DNA from: Nitrospirales bacterium
GTDB taxonomy: Bacteria; Nitrospirota; Nitrospiria; Nitrospirales; UBA8639
DNA: 64,000 bases
Direction of reading: 5' to 3'
NCBI GenBank assembly: GCA_029261295.1
Contig: JAJDBP010000017.1
Coordinates: forward strand, 1-64,000
The position numbers and the translations under genes were made by a program. Of the stretch, positions 55,679 through 64,000 are shown piece after piece; positions within the stretch are counted from its first letter, which is position 1; the number at the start of each line of letters is the position of its first letter. The notes under the pieces were generated by a model. It made no database searches, was not told the origin of the DNA, and saw only the letters and a program-made list of their open reading frames with translations.

Positions 55679-58600
55679 CTATTTTGCGACGGTAGGAATG
55701 ATCTTGGGCGTACCCAGATCATCAAGCTTGGCTTGCTTATTTGAAGGCGCGGAACCTGACAACGGCAAAATCCGTTGATCCGTGCTCGGCAATACCCGGA
55801 GATACCCCCATTGTCCCGATTGGGAATAAGGCAACCGTCCATTGCTCCACACATAGTCTCCAGCCATTGACCATGTTCCTCCCGCCGAAGGCAGGAACAC
55901 ATCTAAACCTTCTGAACCCGAGAATTCCACAGTGCTAATCATATCCGCACCCGGCAGGAATGGTTCGATCGGCCATTCATGTTTTTCCACCGTAAACATG
56001 CCATTCTGCTCGCTGCTGGCACCAAAGACATGAATACGGACTTTGTCACCGGCATGGGCCTCAATGGTCGGCGTGACGGGATCCTGAGGATTGTCCACTT
56101 CACAGGGTTGGAACATCCGACCCAACGAACAACCCGTTTCTTCCCGATGCAAGTAGGGTTCTGCTCGATAATTCACGCCGGTTAACCCTGCTACATTTTG
56201 GACATACGGCATAAAGCTGGTACCAATGATGTTGTCCTCGTCTTGGAAATACAAGGCCACATCACGATAGTTGGCTCGGCCTTCATTCCCTTGAATGGTC
56301 CGATCCACAATCACATCGACATTCCAACTATTTTTCAGAGACACATCTTCCCCCGTTTTCGGATCGCGGTAGGTTGATCCCTTAGGACCGATGATGACTC
56401 CACCGAATAATCCGTTGCGAGGATTCACAGACACATTTCCCCAATCCCATACCAACGTTTGCGTTTCACCATTAAAAGGATCCGCATAGTAGGTGTAGGT
56501 TTTGGATTTCCCTGGAGCCACCGTTTGCTCGCCCGCGTTATTCCCTAGATTCACGCCTTGCGAATCTTTGGGATCAAACGCCAACCCAAACGCTGAGAAC
56601 GACGCTTGTCCTTCTTTGAGTTTGTTTGTCAATTTGACTTTAAGACAATCTCCCACGTTGGCCCGAATGGTTAACGGCATGGGTTGCGCGTCACCCGAGA
56701 CTTTTTTCACTTCATCCTCGAGGACATAAATTTTGGCCTCTGGATTGCGCAATTCGATTGTCCGTTCAAAGTCTACTTCGATCGCGTCCGGAGCATTCGA
56801 ATTAAAGCTCATCCCCGGATGATCGATGGCCACGACATTAAAGGCTTTCACTGGGGCATCTTTTGGACACACCGGTAATCGTTCCGGAATCCCCTCTTTA
56901 CCATACGCCTTGTTTGGCAATGGTTGAAGATCACCCACTGGTTTATCGAGGACTCGAATAAGCCCCCAGGACCCTTCTGAGAACTTAGAGCTCCGGCCAT
57001 TAAAGAACATATAATCGCCGGCCTGGTGACGTGGGCCACCGGCCTCTGGAATGACTAAGTCATACCGCTCGGCAATCCCAATATGCAGCGAATGCTTACG
57101 ATTGGCTTCCTGCGCATATCGTTCAGACAAGAATGTATGGCCGGATATCGTAAACACATTACTCTCATTCATCGTCACGTCCAACAGTCGAAACACGATG
57201 GCATCGCCCAAGTAGGCCCGGATCATGGCCGTGCTGGGATCGCCATGCACCGCACTGCTGAAGATCTTCGATGGATCAGGATTATTCACCAATCGTTGCG
57301 CGAATGGTTCAGCTCGGAAATTCAACGCCCCACCTGTCGTATGGGTTCCCCCATTCAAGAACGGCATGGGCGTCATTTTTATTTGATCGTTTGGCGGCAT
57401 AATAAATGACACCGTCCGACCGGCTTCCAAGGCCACATCAATTGGTTGCCCCGGAGGGTTTCCTGCCGTGACGACATTCACGGTATGCGGCACTGTATCC
57501 ATGATATGCACCATCAATTCACGGAAGCTACCAGCCACATCATGGCCAACGCGCTCCACGGCATGAATATCGGCCACAGGACCGGTCCGAATCCGTTCAC
57601 CCGTTTTCGGATCATGCCATGTAGAGCCGAAGGGTTCGGCAATCATCGTTCCCACCGCACCATGTGGCCAGGTGGTGCCACCAAAGGCATGGTCATGCCA
57701 GAACACACTCCCGACATCTGCATCAACCCAGAACCGCTGCCGCACATATTCCACTGTCACAATCTCATCAACCGGATGCTTGAATTTCAGTGGATAAGCG
57801 AACGTCAGAGTCTTGCCATCAATCTTGACAATGCGTCGCACTTCTTTTTCTTTGACATTATCCGCACCGATCAAAATCGGAATACCCACATGATATTGTG
57901 CGGCATTGGTCACTTCGAGAATTTTCGATCCCGCTTTCGCTGCCTTGGAGACCTTGGCATTCATGGGAATCGGCAACCCTTTTTTGGTTGGCTTATCAAA
58001 TTGTGTAAACGGACGCATGGATTGCTCATAGGAGAATCCAGAAATCACTCCGTCTGACGCTTGATTATCAAATTGAAAGAAATGGAAATGTGTATTGATT
58101 TTTGACGATTGGAAATTGGTGATATCATCGTCCAACCACTCACTGGTCAACGTCCAATCAATACAATCATACACATTGGCTCGAACCACCAACGGGAACT
58201 TCTTATCGTTGTCAGCTCGTACCGCTTCTTCTTCTTCATGCACGACATACAGCAACCCATTAGGATCAACAATGGCAGGCTCACTACCCTGCGCCGCAGA
58301 TAATTCAATAGGTAACTTAATGAAATGCACATTGTAATCTTGAGAACCAGCACGATCTGGGCACAAACTCCAAGGGCCGTTTTCCCCTGGTTTCGCCGGT
58401 TCGACCGACCGAGTCCCATCTGGATTTAACCGGACCATTTCCAACCATGGAGCAGGATTATGATCATTAGAGAATGGAACCCGCTTTCCAAAATGCGGTG
58501 TCAACCATGGCCAGGCCACTTTTCCAGTTGAAGGTTCAAACCTAATGGCCCGACGCTCACCCGCCTTATATCCTTGCCACTCCGGACGGTATTTGGGATT

Positions 58601-60592
58601 TTCCCCAATCGTCGGTTCTTTCTCGCTCATAGCCTTTGCGCCGTCCCATACCCAATCAATCACGGTCGCATCATAGGCTTTCATCTGACCCAACTGATCA
58701 TCTTTATGACCAGGCTTACCTTGATTGCTCAGCTGCATTTCTACCCAGTCTTTGATATTAACGACGGCTGGCTCAACCTTCCAGTTACTCTTGCCATCGC
58801 CGACAATTTTGAATTGTTTGCCAAACCAATTCACGGTCTTGCCCACCAGCTTATCGGATGACACTGGTTTGTGAATGCGATCTAATCGATCCGGCAACTC
58901 ACGCAAGGGGGGCATCACATCATTTTGCATGCCCGGCACTTGCATCGTGTTATACACACGCCAGTACCCCCACATTCCTGCGACATAGTGATGCGCCACA
59001 TGGCAATGGAACAGAAAATCTCCAGCCAACCATTGGCACAGACCCGATCCGCATTCCGTTTCTAAATCTAATGCCTCAGATGGTCCGATGACTTCTACGT
59101 CAACGCGATCAGATTTTGTACGAATCACCGGATATTTCACGGGGCCTGTCTGACCGGTATTCCACACGGGCATTTGTGTGGCTCTTGGACTACGTTGCCA
59201 CCGAATGGCACCACCATGAGGATGATGGGAATGGAAGACTTCCGATCCGCCATGCACAATGCGGAACTTAGCAGGATCCCCTAAATAGCTGCGAGGAATC
59301 GTTGGAGCCGCATCCCCAAAGGTATAGGAACTATAGGCCATCGATTCATCTTCAAAACCAAAGTATTCATGTTGCACATGCATATTGTTGATGCCGAACG
59401 GCTCACTACGATAGTTGAGCGCCCGAGCACCTGGACGGTAGGCATCCGTTAATGGATCGCGTTGAGGCAAGAAATCCCCATGCTTGTTGACCGGACGGAA
59501 AGCTTCATCCCCAACTTCATGATAGATGAGGACAAATTCACGAAAATCTGGACCATCCCCATTATCAATCATGACTTGCCAACCACTGCTAGCTTCTGTC
59601 GCGGCTCCGGTTCCTAAAGGTTCATAGTAATTCGATCCCCGGGGTTCCACCACGAACACCCCAAACATCCCCATGACCGTTAATTCCCGATCATTGCTAA
59701 ATGTATGAAATTGGCGACCACCTTCCTGCGTATCAGGATGGATATACCATTCCATTTTAATGACAGGAGATCCGGCAGGTGCCTCCTCATCATCATCACT
59801 GACACCTACAGCGATTGAATCGGGATTGGTGGTCGTTGCGGGTTGGCCCGTCTTGCTCATCACCATATCCGAGCCATTGATATGTAAACTCACTTCTTCT
59901 CCAAACTCTAATTTGTTGCGAAGTGTAATTTTGACGCAATCCCCTTGGTTGCCTCGAATGACCAACGGTTGAATCCATTGATCTTGGATGCCATTTTTCA
60001 CACCGCCCGGGTCGTTGTGCCCTTCCGTTTCACGAGCAGCCGCATTTTTGGCTTCTTCCGCACGAACTTTGTCCATATTTTCTGTCAAGGCATACATATA
60101 CCCTGGATAATAATCCAGCCATTGATTCAAGGTAATTTCAACATTGACGGCCGATATATCATAATTCCGCACTGGGGCCGTCTTAGGACACAAACCCCCT
60201 TTCATCGAAACGGGTTCCACATTAGAATTACTTGCCAGCAAGCCATTCTCTGGCCCACCTCCATATTGATGAATCATCGACATCGAATTGAACGCACCAG
60301 TGTCGGCACCCTTGTGGTCCATGTCCTTCTGCATTTGCTGCATCATCCGTTGGTGTTGCAGCTCAACGAGTGCAGCGCGCTCAGCGCGACCTTCCATGGC
60401 ATCTTCTACAATGGTTTGTCCTTTGAGTTCTTCAGCCCATCCTGGGGATTTGGCAGTCATCCCAACTGGATGCAGATGTTGAGAGGAAGCATCTTCAGCG
60501 CTAACAAATGATGGGATCCCACATAAAGTCGCTCCCCCAAATAGCGCTAAGAATGCCGAAACCGTGAATAAAGTCCGTTTACGGTGATACAT
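55679..60592 (-). CDS. Giant six-domain multicopper oxidase
   Basis: From the ATG at about 60592 (AGGAGG just upstream) the protein has about 1637 residues and a Sec signal (about 5-31). Numbering here is of the mature-length product plus 15. Three large units of cupredoxin pairs recur, marked by RALNYRSEPF (about 405), GALNFRAEPF (about 1104) and GVNYRAEPY (about 1487), and by GDFLFHCHVAHHYVAGM, GDYMFFNGRS and GDYVWSNGRLPY. Copper-ligand motifs with full histidines are FHSHHPHGG (about 468) and HCHVAHHYVAGM (about 544, type-1 Cys plus Met) in unit 1, and NTHFHFFQFD (about 848) and FWHDHAFGG (about 979) in unit 2. Unit 3 lacks them. One complete trinuclear and type-1 site could thus form across units 1 and 2. 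The size recalls MnxG-type manganese oxidases and ceruloplasmin. The substrate is unknown. Confidence 0.9.
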   Translation of the reverse strand: MYHRKRTLFTVSAFLALFGGATLCGIPSFVSAEDASSQHLHPVGMTAKSPGWAEELKGQTIVEDAMEGRAERAALVELQHQRMMQQMQKDMDHKGADTGAFNSMSMIHQYGGGPENGLLASNSNVEPVSMKGGLCPKTAPVRNYDISAVNVEITLNQWLDYYPGYMYALTENMDKVRAEEAKNAAARETEGHNDPGGVKNGIQDQWIQPLVIRGNQGDCVKITLRNKLEFGEEVSLHINGSDMVMSKTGQPATTTNPDSIAVGVSDDDEEAPAGSPVIKMEWYIHPDTQEGGRQFHTFSNDRELTVMGMFGVFVVEPRGSNYYEPLGTGAATEASSGWQVMIDNGDGPDFREFVLIYHEVGDEAFRPVNKHGDFLPQRDPLTDAYRPGARALNYRSEPFGINNMHVQHEYFGFEDESMAYSSYTFGDAAPTIPRSYLGDPAKFRIVHGGSEVFHSHHPHGGAIRWQRSPRATQMPVWNTGQTGPVKYPVIRTKSDRVDVEVIGPSEALDLETECGSGLCQWLAGDFLFHCHVAHHYVAGMWGYWRVYNTMQVPGMQNDVMPPLRELPDRLDRIHKPVSSDKLVGKTVNWFGKQFKIVGDGKSNWKVEPAVVNIKDWVEMQLSNQGKPGHKDDQLGQMKAYDATVIDWVWDGAKAMSEKEPTIGENPKYRPEWQGYKAGERRAIRFEPSTGKVAWPWLTPHFGKRVPFSNDHNPAPWLEMVRLNPDGTRSVEPAKPGENGPWSLCPDRAGSQDYNVHFIKLPIELSAAQGSEPAIVDPNGLLYVVHEEEEAVRADNDKKFPLVVRANVYDCIDWTLTSEWLDDDITNFQSSKINTHFHFFQFDNQASDGVISGFSYEQSMRPFTQFDKPTKKGLPIPMNAKVSKAAKAGSKILEVTNAAQYHVGIPILIGADNVKEKEVRRIVKIDGKTLTFAYPLKFKHPVDEIVTVEYVRQRFWVDADVGSVFWHDHAFGGTTWPHGAVGTMIAEPFGSTWHDPKTGERIRTGPVADIHAVERVGHDVAGSFRELMVHIMDTVPHTVNVVTAGNPPGQPIDVALEAGRTVSFIMPPNDQIKMTPMPFLNGGTHTTGGALNFRAEPFAQRLVNNPDPSKIFSSAVHGDPSTAMIRAYLGDAIVFRLLDVTMNESNVFTISGHTFLSERYAQEANRKHSLHIGIAERYDLVIPEAGGPRHQAGDYMFFNGRSSKFSEGSWGLIRVLDKPVGDLQPLPNKAYGKEGIPERLPVCPKDAPVKAFNVVAIDHPGMSFNSNAPDAIEVDFERTIELRNPEAKIYVLEDEVKKVSGDAQPMPLTIRANVGDCLKVKLTNKLKEGQASFSAFGLAFDPKDSQGVNLGNNAGEQTVAPGKSKTYTYYADPFNGETQTLVWDWGNVSVNPRNGLFGGVIIGPKGSTYRDPKTGEDVSLKNSWNVDVIVDRTIQGNEGRANYRDVALYFQDEDNIIGTSFMPYVQNVAGLTGVNYRAEPYLHREETGCSLGRMFQPCEVDNPQDPVTPTIEAHAGDKVRIHVFGASSEQNGMFTVEKHEWPIEPFLPGADMISTVEFSGSEGLDVFLPSAGGTWSMAGDYVWSNGRLPYSQSGQWGYLRVLPSTDQRILPLSGSAPSNKQAKLDDLGTPKIIPTVAK

Positions 60593-60708
60593 GCGCCGGC
60601 CTCCTTTACATAAGGCGGTTGGTGAATAAAAAATCAAAATTGGATACTGCTATCTGTTGGCCACATATTCTCTGTCCTGATTCATCACGTATTTCCATCA
60701 AGATTTAG

Positions 60709-60790
60709 TGCCGACATTGGCTATCCTCTTTTTGATCCGGAGGTTGGGGATTCCGGAGGCCGGTCCATCACACCCCGCCCAATGTCGGCA
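60709..60790 (-). promoter_or_regulatory. Long-range inverted repeat in the oxidase leader
   Basis: TGCCGACATTGG (60709-60720) and CCAATGTCGGCA (60779-60790) are perfect 12-bp complements separated by 58 bp. Inside lie two copies of CCGGAGG and a possible small CCGGA/TCCGG helix. The whole element is about 120-200 nt upstream of the oxidase start. It could be a closed multi-arm leader RNA or a pair of operator sites; the sequence cannot decide. Confidence 0.5.
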
Positions 60791-60889
60791 ATGAAGGAAT
60801 AAAGCAACATAAATGCCATAAAGATATTCCTGCCCATCTATGCAACATTCAGCCAATGTCCATAAGGGGAAAAAATTTTCATCACCCCC

Positions 60890-61075
60890 TCACTTTCGAA
60901 TAACCGAGAAACCAGTATTCCACAGTGCTAAACACCTAACGACGAATACTACGTTTGCCGTGCATAGAATCAACAACTTACGCGTCCAATTTTTTGGACA
61001 GACTGAGATCAATTCTGTAGGAAAATAGGGCACGACATCATGATTTCCTTCTGGGGAAGCCGCTTCAAAAAACAT
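60890..61075 (-). CDS. Possible 61-residue protein between OMP and oxidase genes
   Basis: GAGGGTG lies 6 nt before the ATG at 61075. The 61-residue product (MFFEAASPEGNHDVV...) is soluble in its first half, with a hydrophobic stretch near its C-terminus (LLILCTANVVFVVRCLALW). It starts 28 bp beyond the OMP stop. No family is recognised; it may be coincidental. Confidence 0.3.
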   Translation of the reverse strand: MFFEAASPEGNHDVVPYFPTELISVCPKNWTRKLLILCTANVVFVVRCLALWNTGFSVIRK

Positions 61076-61103
61076 TTGATCACCCTCTTACAAATATGAC
61101 CAC

Positions 61104-61862
61104 TCAGAAAGCGATGCCGAAATAAGCGCCCGCTGTCCCAAAATTATTGGTAGTATCAGTTTGCCCGGTCGCTAAATGAAAACGCCCATCAACACCCAAA
61201 TGTAGAGCTTTCCACACGCGGACTTGTACTCCAACGGCAAATTGCACCCCAATATCCAACACTGTCGTATCATTAGAGGGAGGACTGATGACATGGAAAT
61301 CTAAGCCAGCCGGGATAATCCATGGTCGAAACCTGCTTCCTTCCATGAACATAATTTTTGGCGCGACATTGACGGTAAGCATGGTAATTTGAACTTTCTC
61401 TTTCCTGACCGAACAGGTAGGAACCGCAGCAGCCCCACAAGTAGACGGCACAGCCTGTGTGACCCTCTTAGAATCAAATCGTTTGAATTCCACGCCAATT
61501 TCCCCTAACACCCACGTGCCTGGGAACAAATCCCAAATATCCCGAGTGAGGACCAAATCCAGTCCAGCACCAACGTAATATCCAGAATCCCCACTATTGT
61601 TTCCCTGAAAGCCAAACACATCAGTAAAGACTTCATTTGATCGATCATTCGTCGCCCAAGCTCCCCCGCCACGGAAAAACACCATATTCCCGGTTTCTTG
61701 CTCCGCCCCGGGTGAGGTAGAGAGTGTTTTTTGTTCTAATCGTTCTAACCGTTCTTCAACTGTCGCAGCGTGAACTACGCTTATGCCACAAAGAACAAAC
61801 AACAAAGCACTGCCAACCAACAAGCCATAACCTTCGCACCTAAATTTCCGATGTCGAGTCAT
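61104..61862 (-). CDS. Outer-membrane beta-barrel protein
   Basis: The 252-residue protein has a signal peptide (about 1-31), a short coiled-coil (VEERLERLEQKTL) and then alternating amphipathic strands (GYYVGAGLDLVL, LHLGVDGRFHL), ending in GAYFGIAF with the C-terminal Phe typical of outer-membrane barrels. The barrel is about 8-10 strands. It is the first gene of the unit preceding the giant oxidase. Substrate unknown. Confidence 0.75.
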   Translation of the reverse strand: MTRHRKFRCEGYGLLVGSALLFVLCGISVVHAATVEERLERLEQKTLSTSPGAEQETGNMVFFRGGGAWATNDRSNEVFTDVFGFQGNNSGDSGYYVGAGLDLVLTRDIWDLFPGTWVLGEIGVEFKRFDSKRVTQAVPSTCGAAAVPTCSVRKEKVQITMLTVNVAPKIMFMEGSRFRPWIIPAGLDFHVISPPSNDTTVLDIGVQFAVGVQVRVWKALHLGVDGRFHLATGQTDTTNNFGTAGAYFGIAF

Positions 61863-62515
61863 CCCACCACCCCTTCATGAAATTTTTAAAAATACTCTGT
61901 GGCCTAAAAATCGCCTTTTAAATGACGCCGGGCCTCTGACAAAGTTCCCTACCTTGTCAATGTTATGAGGAGACCATTGCGCTGACTTTCGTTTCATCAT
62001 TCTCTGTTTGCTGGAATGGCAAAATTATTAGAACCGCTTAGCCATACCCATATATAAGCGTCGCTTTATAATCTGTTAGACTAGGACCGCGGGCTCAAAA
62101 AATATTCACCAGCAATGATGAAAGTATTCGTGTCGCGAGGTATAACCGAAGCCCGAGAGCCACCAATAAAAATCGCATCAGCTCAGAATGGCATGACTCC
62201 AAAAAGAAAAATGGAACATGGCACAACTCCCATGAGGACCCAACGCATCCTTGCGAGACTTGTCATGCTTCAAAACAGCAACAAGAGTGCCATTAAGATA
62301 TTTTCATCAAAAATGTGAGAAGGACCACTAAAGAAGCACTTACCGTGGGAATAACCACATGGAGAAGGAAGAACTATTGAAGTTTAAATTTCCACACTTT
62401 TGGACAAATAGTAAGGGAACATTTAAGACATCAATTTTTCATGAACTTGCGTGTCCGAATACTCAGACAGCAAAAAACGTGAGGTGTAGCATTTAGGGGC
62501 AGGGATACGAAAATA
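61863..62515. other. 653-bp gap between the sigma-54 activator and outer-membrane gene
   Basis: No complete gene is convincing. A plus-strand frame at 62115-62318 and a short frame from about 62360 lack ribosome-binding sites and are treated as chance. Near 62452-62469 TGTC...GACA gives a 4-bp inverted repeat with a 10-bp spacer, too weak to call. The promoter of the outer-membrane gene should lie here. Confidence 0.45.
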
Positions 62516-63940
62516 TTATGAAATGTTGTTATCTCGCAATTTATTGTAAAGGCTTGAACGACTAATTTTTAGAAGCCTCGCCGCACGAGTTTTATCTCCC
62601 TTGGCATTAAGTAGAGCTTGGAGAATCTGGCTTCGCTCAGCTTCCTGCCGTGCAACTTTCCCAATTCTATTCAAATCATTTTTGAAAGGCTGAGTGCTCT
62701 GCCCATGAAATAAATCCCCAGGTTGAAGGATAGAATGTGGGCAAGTCACGACACCTCGTTCAATGACATTTTCCAGTTCGCGAACATTCCCGGGCCAATG
62801 ATGTTGAACGAGCGCCAACTGAGCATTTGGACTCACACTGATTGGAGCACGGCCATTTTTTTGTGCTGCCTCTCGCAAGAAATACTCAACCAATAATGGA
62901 ATATCTTTTTTGCGTTCTCGTAGGGAAGGGACCGTTAAAGGTAGGACAGCCAGCCGATAATACAAATCAGCCCGAAATGTTTTGGCCTTGACTAATCCCT
63001 CAAGAGGTTTATTCCCAGCGGAAAGCACTCGCACATTCACCTTAATAGACTGATTACTCCCGACAGGTTTAATTTCTCCTTCTTGTAATACCCGAAGCAG
63101 TCGGGCTTGAAACGCGTGTGTGGTATCGGCAATTTCATCTAAAAAAATTGTTCCTCCTTCAGCTTCCTCGAAAAGCCCCTTTCTGTCAGATACCGCTCCC
63201 GTAAACGCCCCACGTTTATGGCCAAAGAGTTCACTTTCCAACAAGGTTTCGGGCAAAGCACTGCATTCCACGACAACAAAAGGCTGCGTCCGTCGACGGC
63301 TCAACGCATGAATAGTTTTCGCCACAAGTTCCTTGCCGGTCCCACTTTCGCCCTGAATCAATACGGTGGCCTCACTCGCAGCCACCAATTGAATCATTTC
63401 TACTAAAGATTGGATGGGTTCACTGTCACCAATAATTGATCGAATTGGCCCCTTTGCATCTGATGACGCTTCATGTCTGGAATCCAGGCGTCCTTCATTT
63501 TTCGTCTCTGACTGAGGGGTGACAAGACTTTCAGTACCCCGAACACCCATCATGACTGCTAAATGCGTCTGCCCCGCTTCACTTTGTAACGGCACAGCGT
63601 TAGGCAGGGGACACCTTGAAGAGAACTCAATACTCAAAGGAGACGCAGGCACGACTCCAGAATGTTGGTTTCTGTCCGGAAATAGGCTGGTGGCAGGACA
63701 AGACTCACAGGGAGATACTTGAGAATTTATGGAATGAGAACCGTTTGTTTTTGATCTGAGAATTAAGGGACAGTCCTTCGAAATTTTTTCGGAGGCAGGA
63801 TTGGCATACACCATTTCCATTTTTGGATTAAAAATGACAATAGGCTCTTCTAAATGATGCGCTAATAATTTTAAACCCTCAATGCGGGCACAAACATGTT
63901 CAGGAAGATCAGCTCCCGTTGGCGAATACGATCCGGCCAT
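62516..63940 (-). CDS. Sigma-54-dependent transcriptional activator
   Basis: The 474-residue protein has a PAS-like N-terminal region (about 15-110: EEPIVIFNPKMEMVYANPAS) with a Cys pair (PCESCP). It then has a sigma-54 AAA+ domain with Walker A GESGTGKE, GAFTGA loop (GHKRGAFTGA) and DEIADTTHAFQ, and a C-terminal Fis-type HTH (GDKTRAARLLKISRSSLYNK). The GAFTGA loop means it can open sigma-54 promoters. AGGAGTC precedes the ATG at 63940. It lies upstream of the outer-membrane/oxidase unit and may control it. Confidence 0.93.
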   Translation of the reverse strand: MAGSYSPTGADLPEHVCARIEGLKLLAHHLEEPIVIFNPKMEMVYANPASEKISKDCPLILRSKTNGSHSINSQVSPCESCPATSLFPDRNQHSGVVPASPLSIEFSSRCPLPNAVPLQSEAGQTHLAVMMGVRGTESLVTPQSETKNEGRLDSRHEASSDAKGPIRSIIGDSEPIQSLVEMIQLVAASEATVLIQGESGTGKELVAKTIHALSRRRTQPFVVVECSALPETLLESELFGHKRGAFTGAVSDRKGLFEEAEGGTIFLDEIADTTHAFQARLLRVLQEGEIKPVGSNQSIKVNVRVLSAGNKPLEGLVKAKTFRADLYYRLAVLPLTVPSLRERKKDIPLLVEYFLREAAQKNGRAPISVSPNAQLALVQHHWPGNVRELENVIERGVVTCPHSILQPGDLFHGQSTQPFKNDLNRIGKVARQEAERSQILQALLNAKGDKTRAARLLKISRSSLYNKLRDNNIS

Positions 63941-64000
63941 CGTATTGACTCCTCTCTTTACTTTCCATCACAGAATATTCCCACATGGATTCCCGAGGCA

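Larger units (their letters stand above)
60593..61103 (-). other. Leader and spacer of the giant oxidase
   Basis: This 511-bp spacer between the outer-membrane protein and oxidase genes contains the long inverted repeat at 60709-60790 and a possible small gene at 60890-61075. A near-match to a -24/-12 promoter (TGGCTGAATGTTGCA on the minus strand, 60841-60855) has a GG-to-GC spacing one base short and is not called. Confidence 0.55.

Noticed and set aside
57446-58057. 203-codon plus-strand frame within the giant oxidase gene
   Set aside because: It is antisense to a well-supported coding region, with no signal for translation.
60841-60855. Sigma-54-like site TGGCTGAATGTTGCA on the minus strand upstream of the oxidase
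   Set aside because: The GG-to-GC spacing is 9 instead of the invariant 10, so it is not called as a promoter, though the position would be right.
62115-62318. 67-codon plus-strand frame
   Set aside because: It has no ribosome-binding site and an odd composition, in a spacer between divergent or parallel units. It is treated as chance.
1-64000. tRNA, rRNA or CRISPR array
   Set aside because: No T-loop/acceptor pattern, rRNA core or regularly spaced direct repeats were found by reading; a dedicated scan (tRNAscan-SE, Infernal, CRISPR finder) would be decisive.

Overview
The window looks like a chromosomal stretch of a free-living Gram-negative bacterium. Evidence is the outer-membrane beta-barrels, several lipoproteins, an Mla-type lipid transporter and twin-arginine/Sec exported copper enzymes. 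Gene flavour (giant multicopper oxidase, PHP-free PutA, the Pst/Pit/polyphosphate set, moderate GC) suggests a Nitrospira-like member of Nitrospirota. That assignment is from memory of gene content, not from a search.

Layout. 0-0.14 kb: the end of an IS30-family element running off the left edge. 0.3-3.7 kb: copper-resistance unit (small His-rich exported protein, CopA, CopB). 4.0-36.3 kb: a long phosphate and polyphosphate region, with CBS-PsiE, SixA, bactofilin, Pit with its DUF47 partner, Ppx, an inositol-monophosphatase-like enzyme, PPK1, PutA, PpnN, the operon pstS-pstC-pstA-pstB-phoU, and phoB-phoR. Two arrays of half-sites repeated every 11 bp, in front of pstS and of CBS-psiE, look like PhoB boxes. 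A terminator separates pstS from pstCAB. Inside this region (28.8-34.1 kb) lies a lipid-transport unit, MlaE-MlaF-MlaD plus auxiliary lipoprotein, preceded by a STAS protein and a fused receiver/PP2C phosphatase/HATPase protein.

36.3-43.9 kb: housekeeping and transport genes (RecB-like nuclease, PurU, an AAA+ ATPase, a peptide ABC transporter without its ATPases). 43.9-53.0 kb: a poorly characterised envelope cluster, with an HExxH exported protein, two small or medium exported proteins in the same operon, a FlgT-like protein, a coiled-coil protein and a TPR-CsgG lipoprotein. There are no flagellar genes nearby. 53.0-53.9 kb: a decayed region holding a fragment of a duplicated cupredoxin-like gene.

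53.9-63.9 kb: an extracytoplasmic redox module, all on the minus strand. It comprises a sigma-54 activator, an outer-membrane barrel, a 1637-residue multicopper oxidase with a long inverted repeat in its leader, a cupredoxin/transthyretin-like protein and a c-type DUF3365 haem protein. The oxidase module, the phospho-switch attached to Mla, and the 43.9-53 kb envelope cluster are the best candidates for undescribed biology. No tRNA, rRNA or CRISPR array was recognised.
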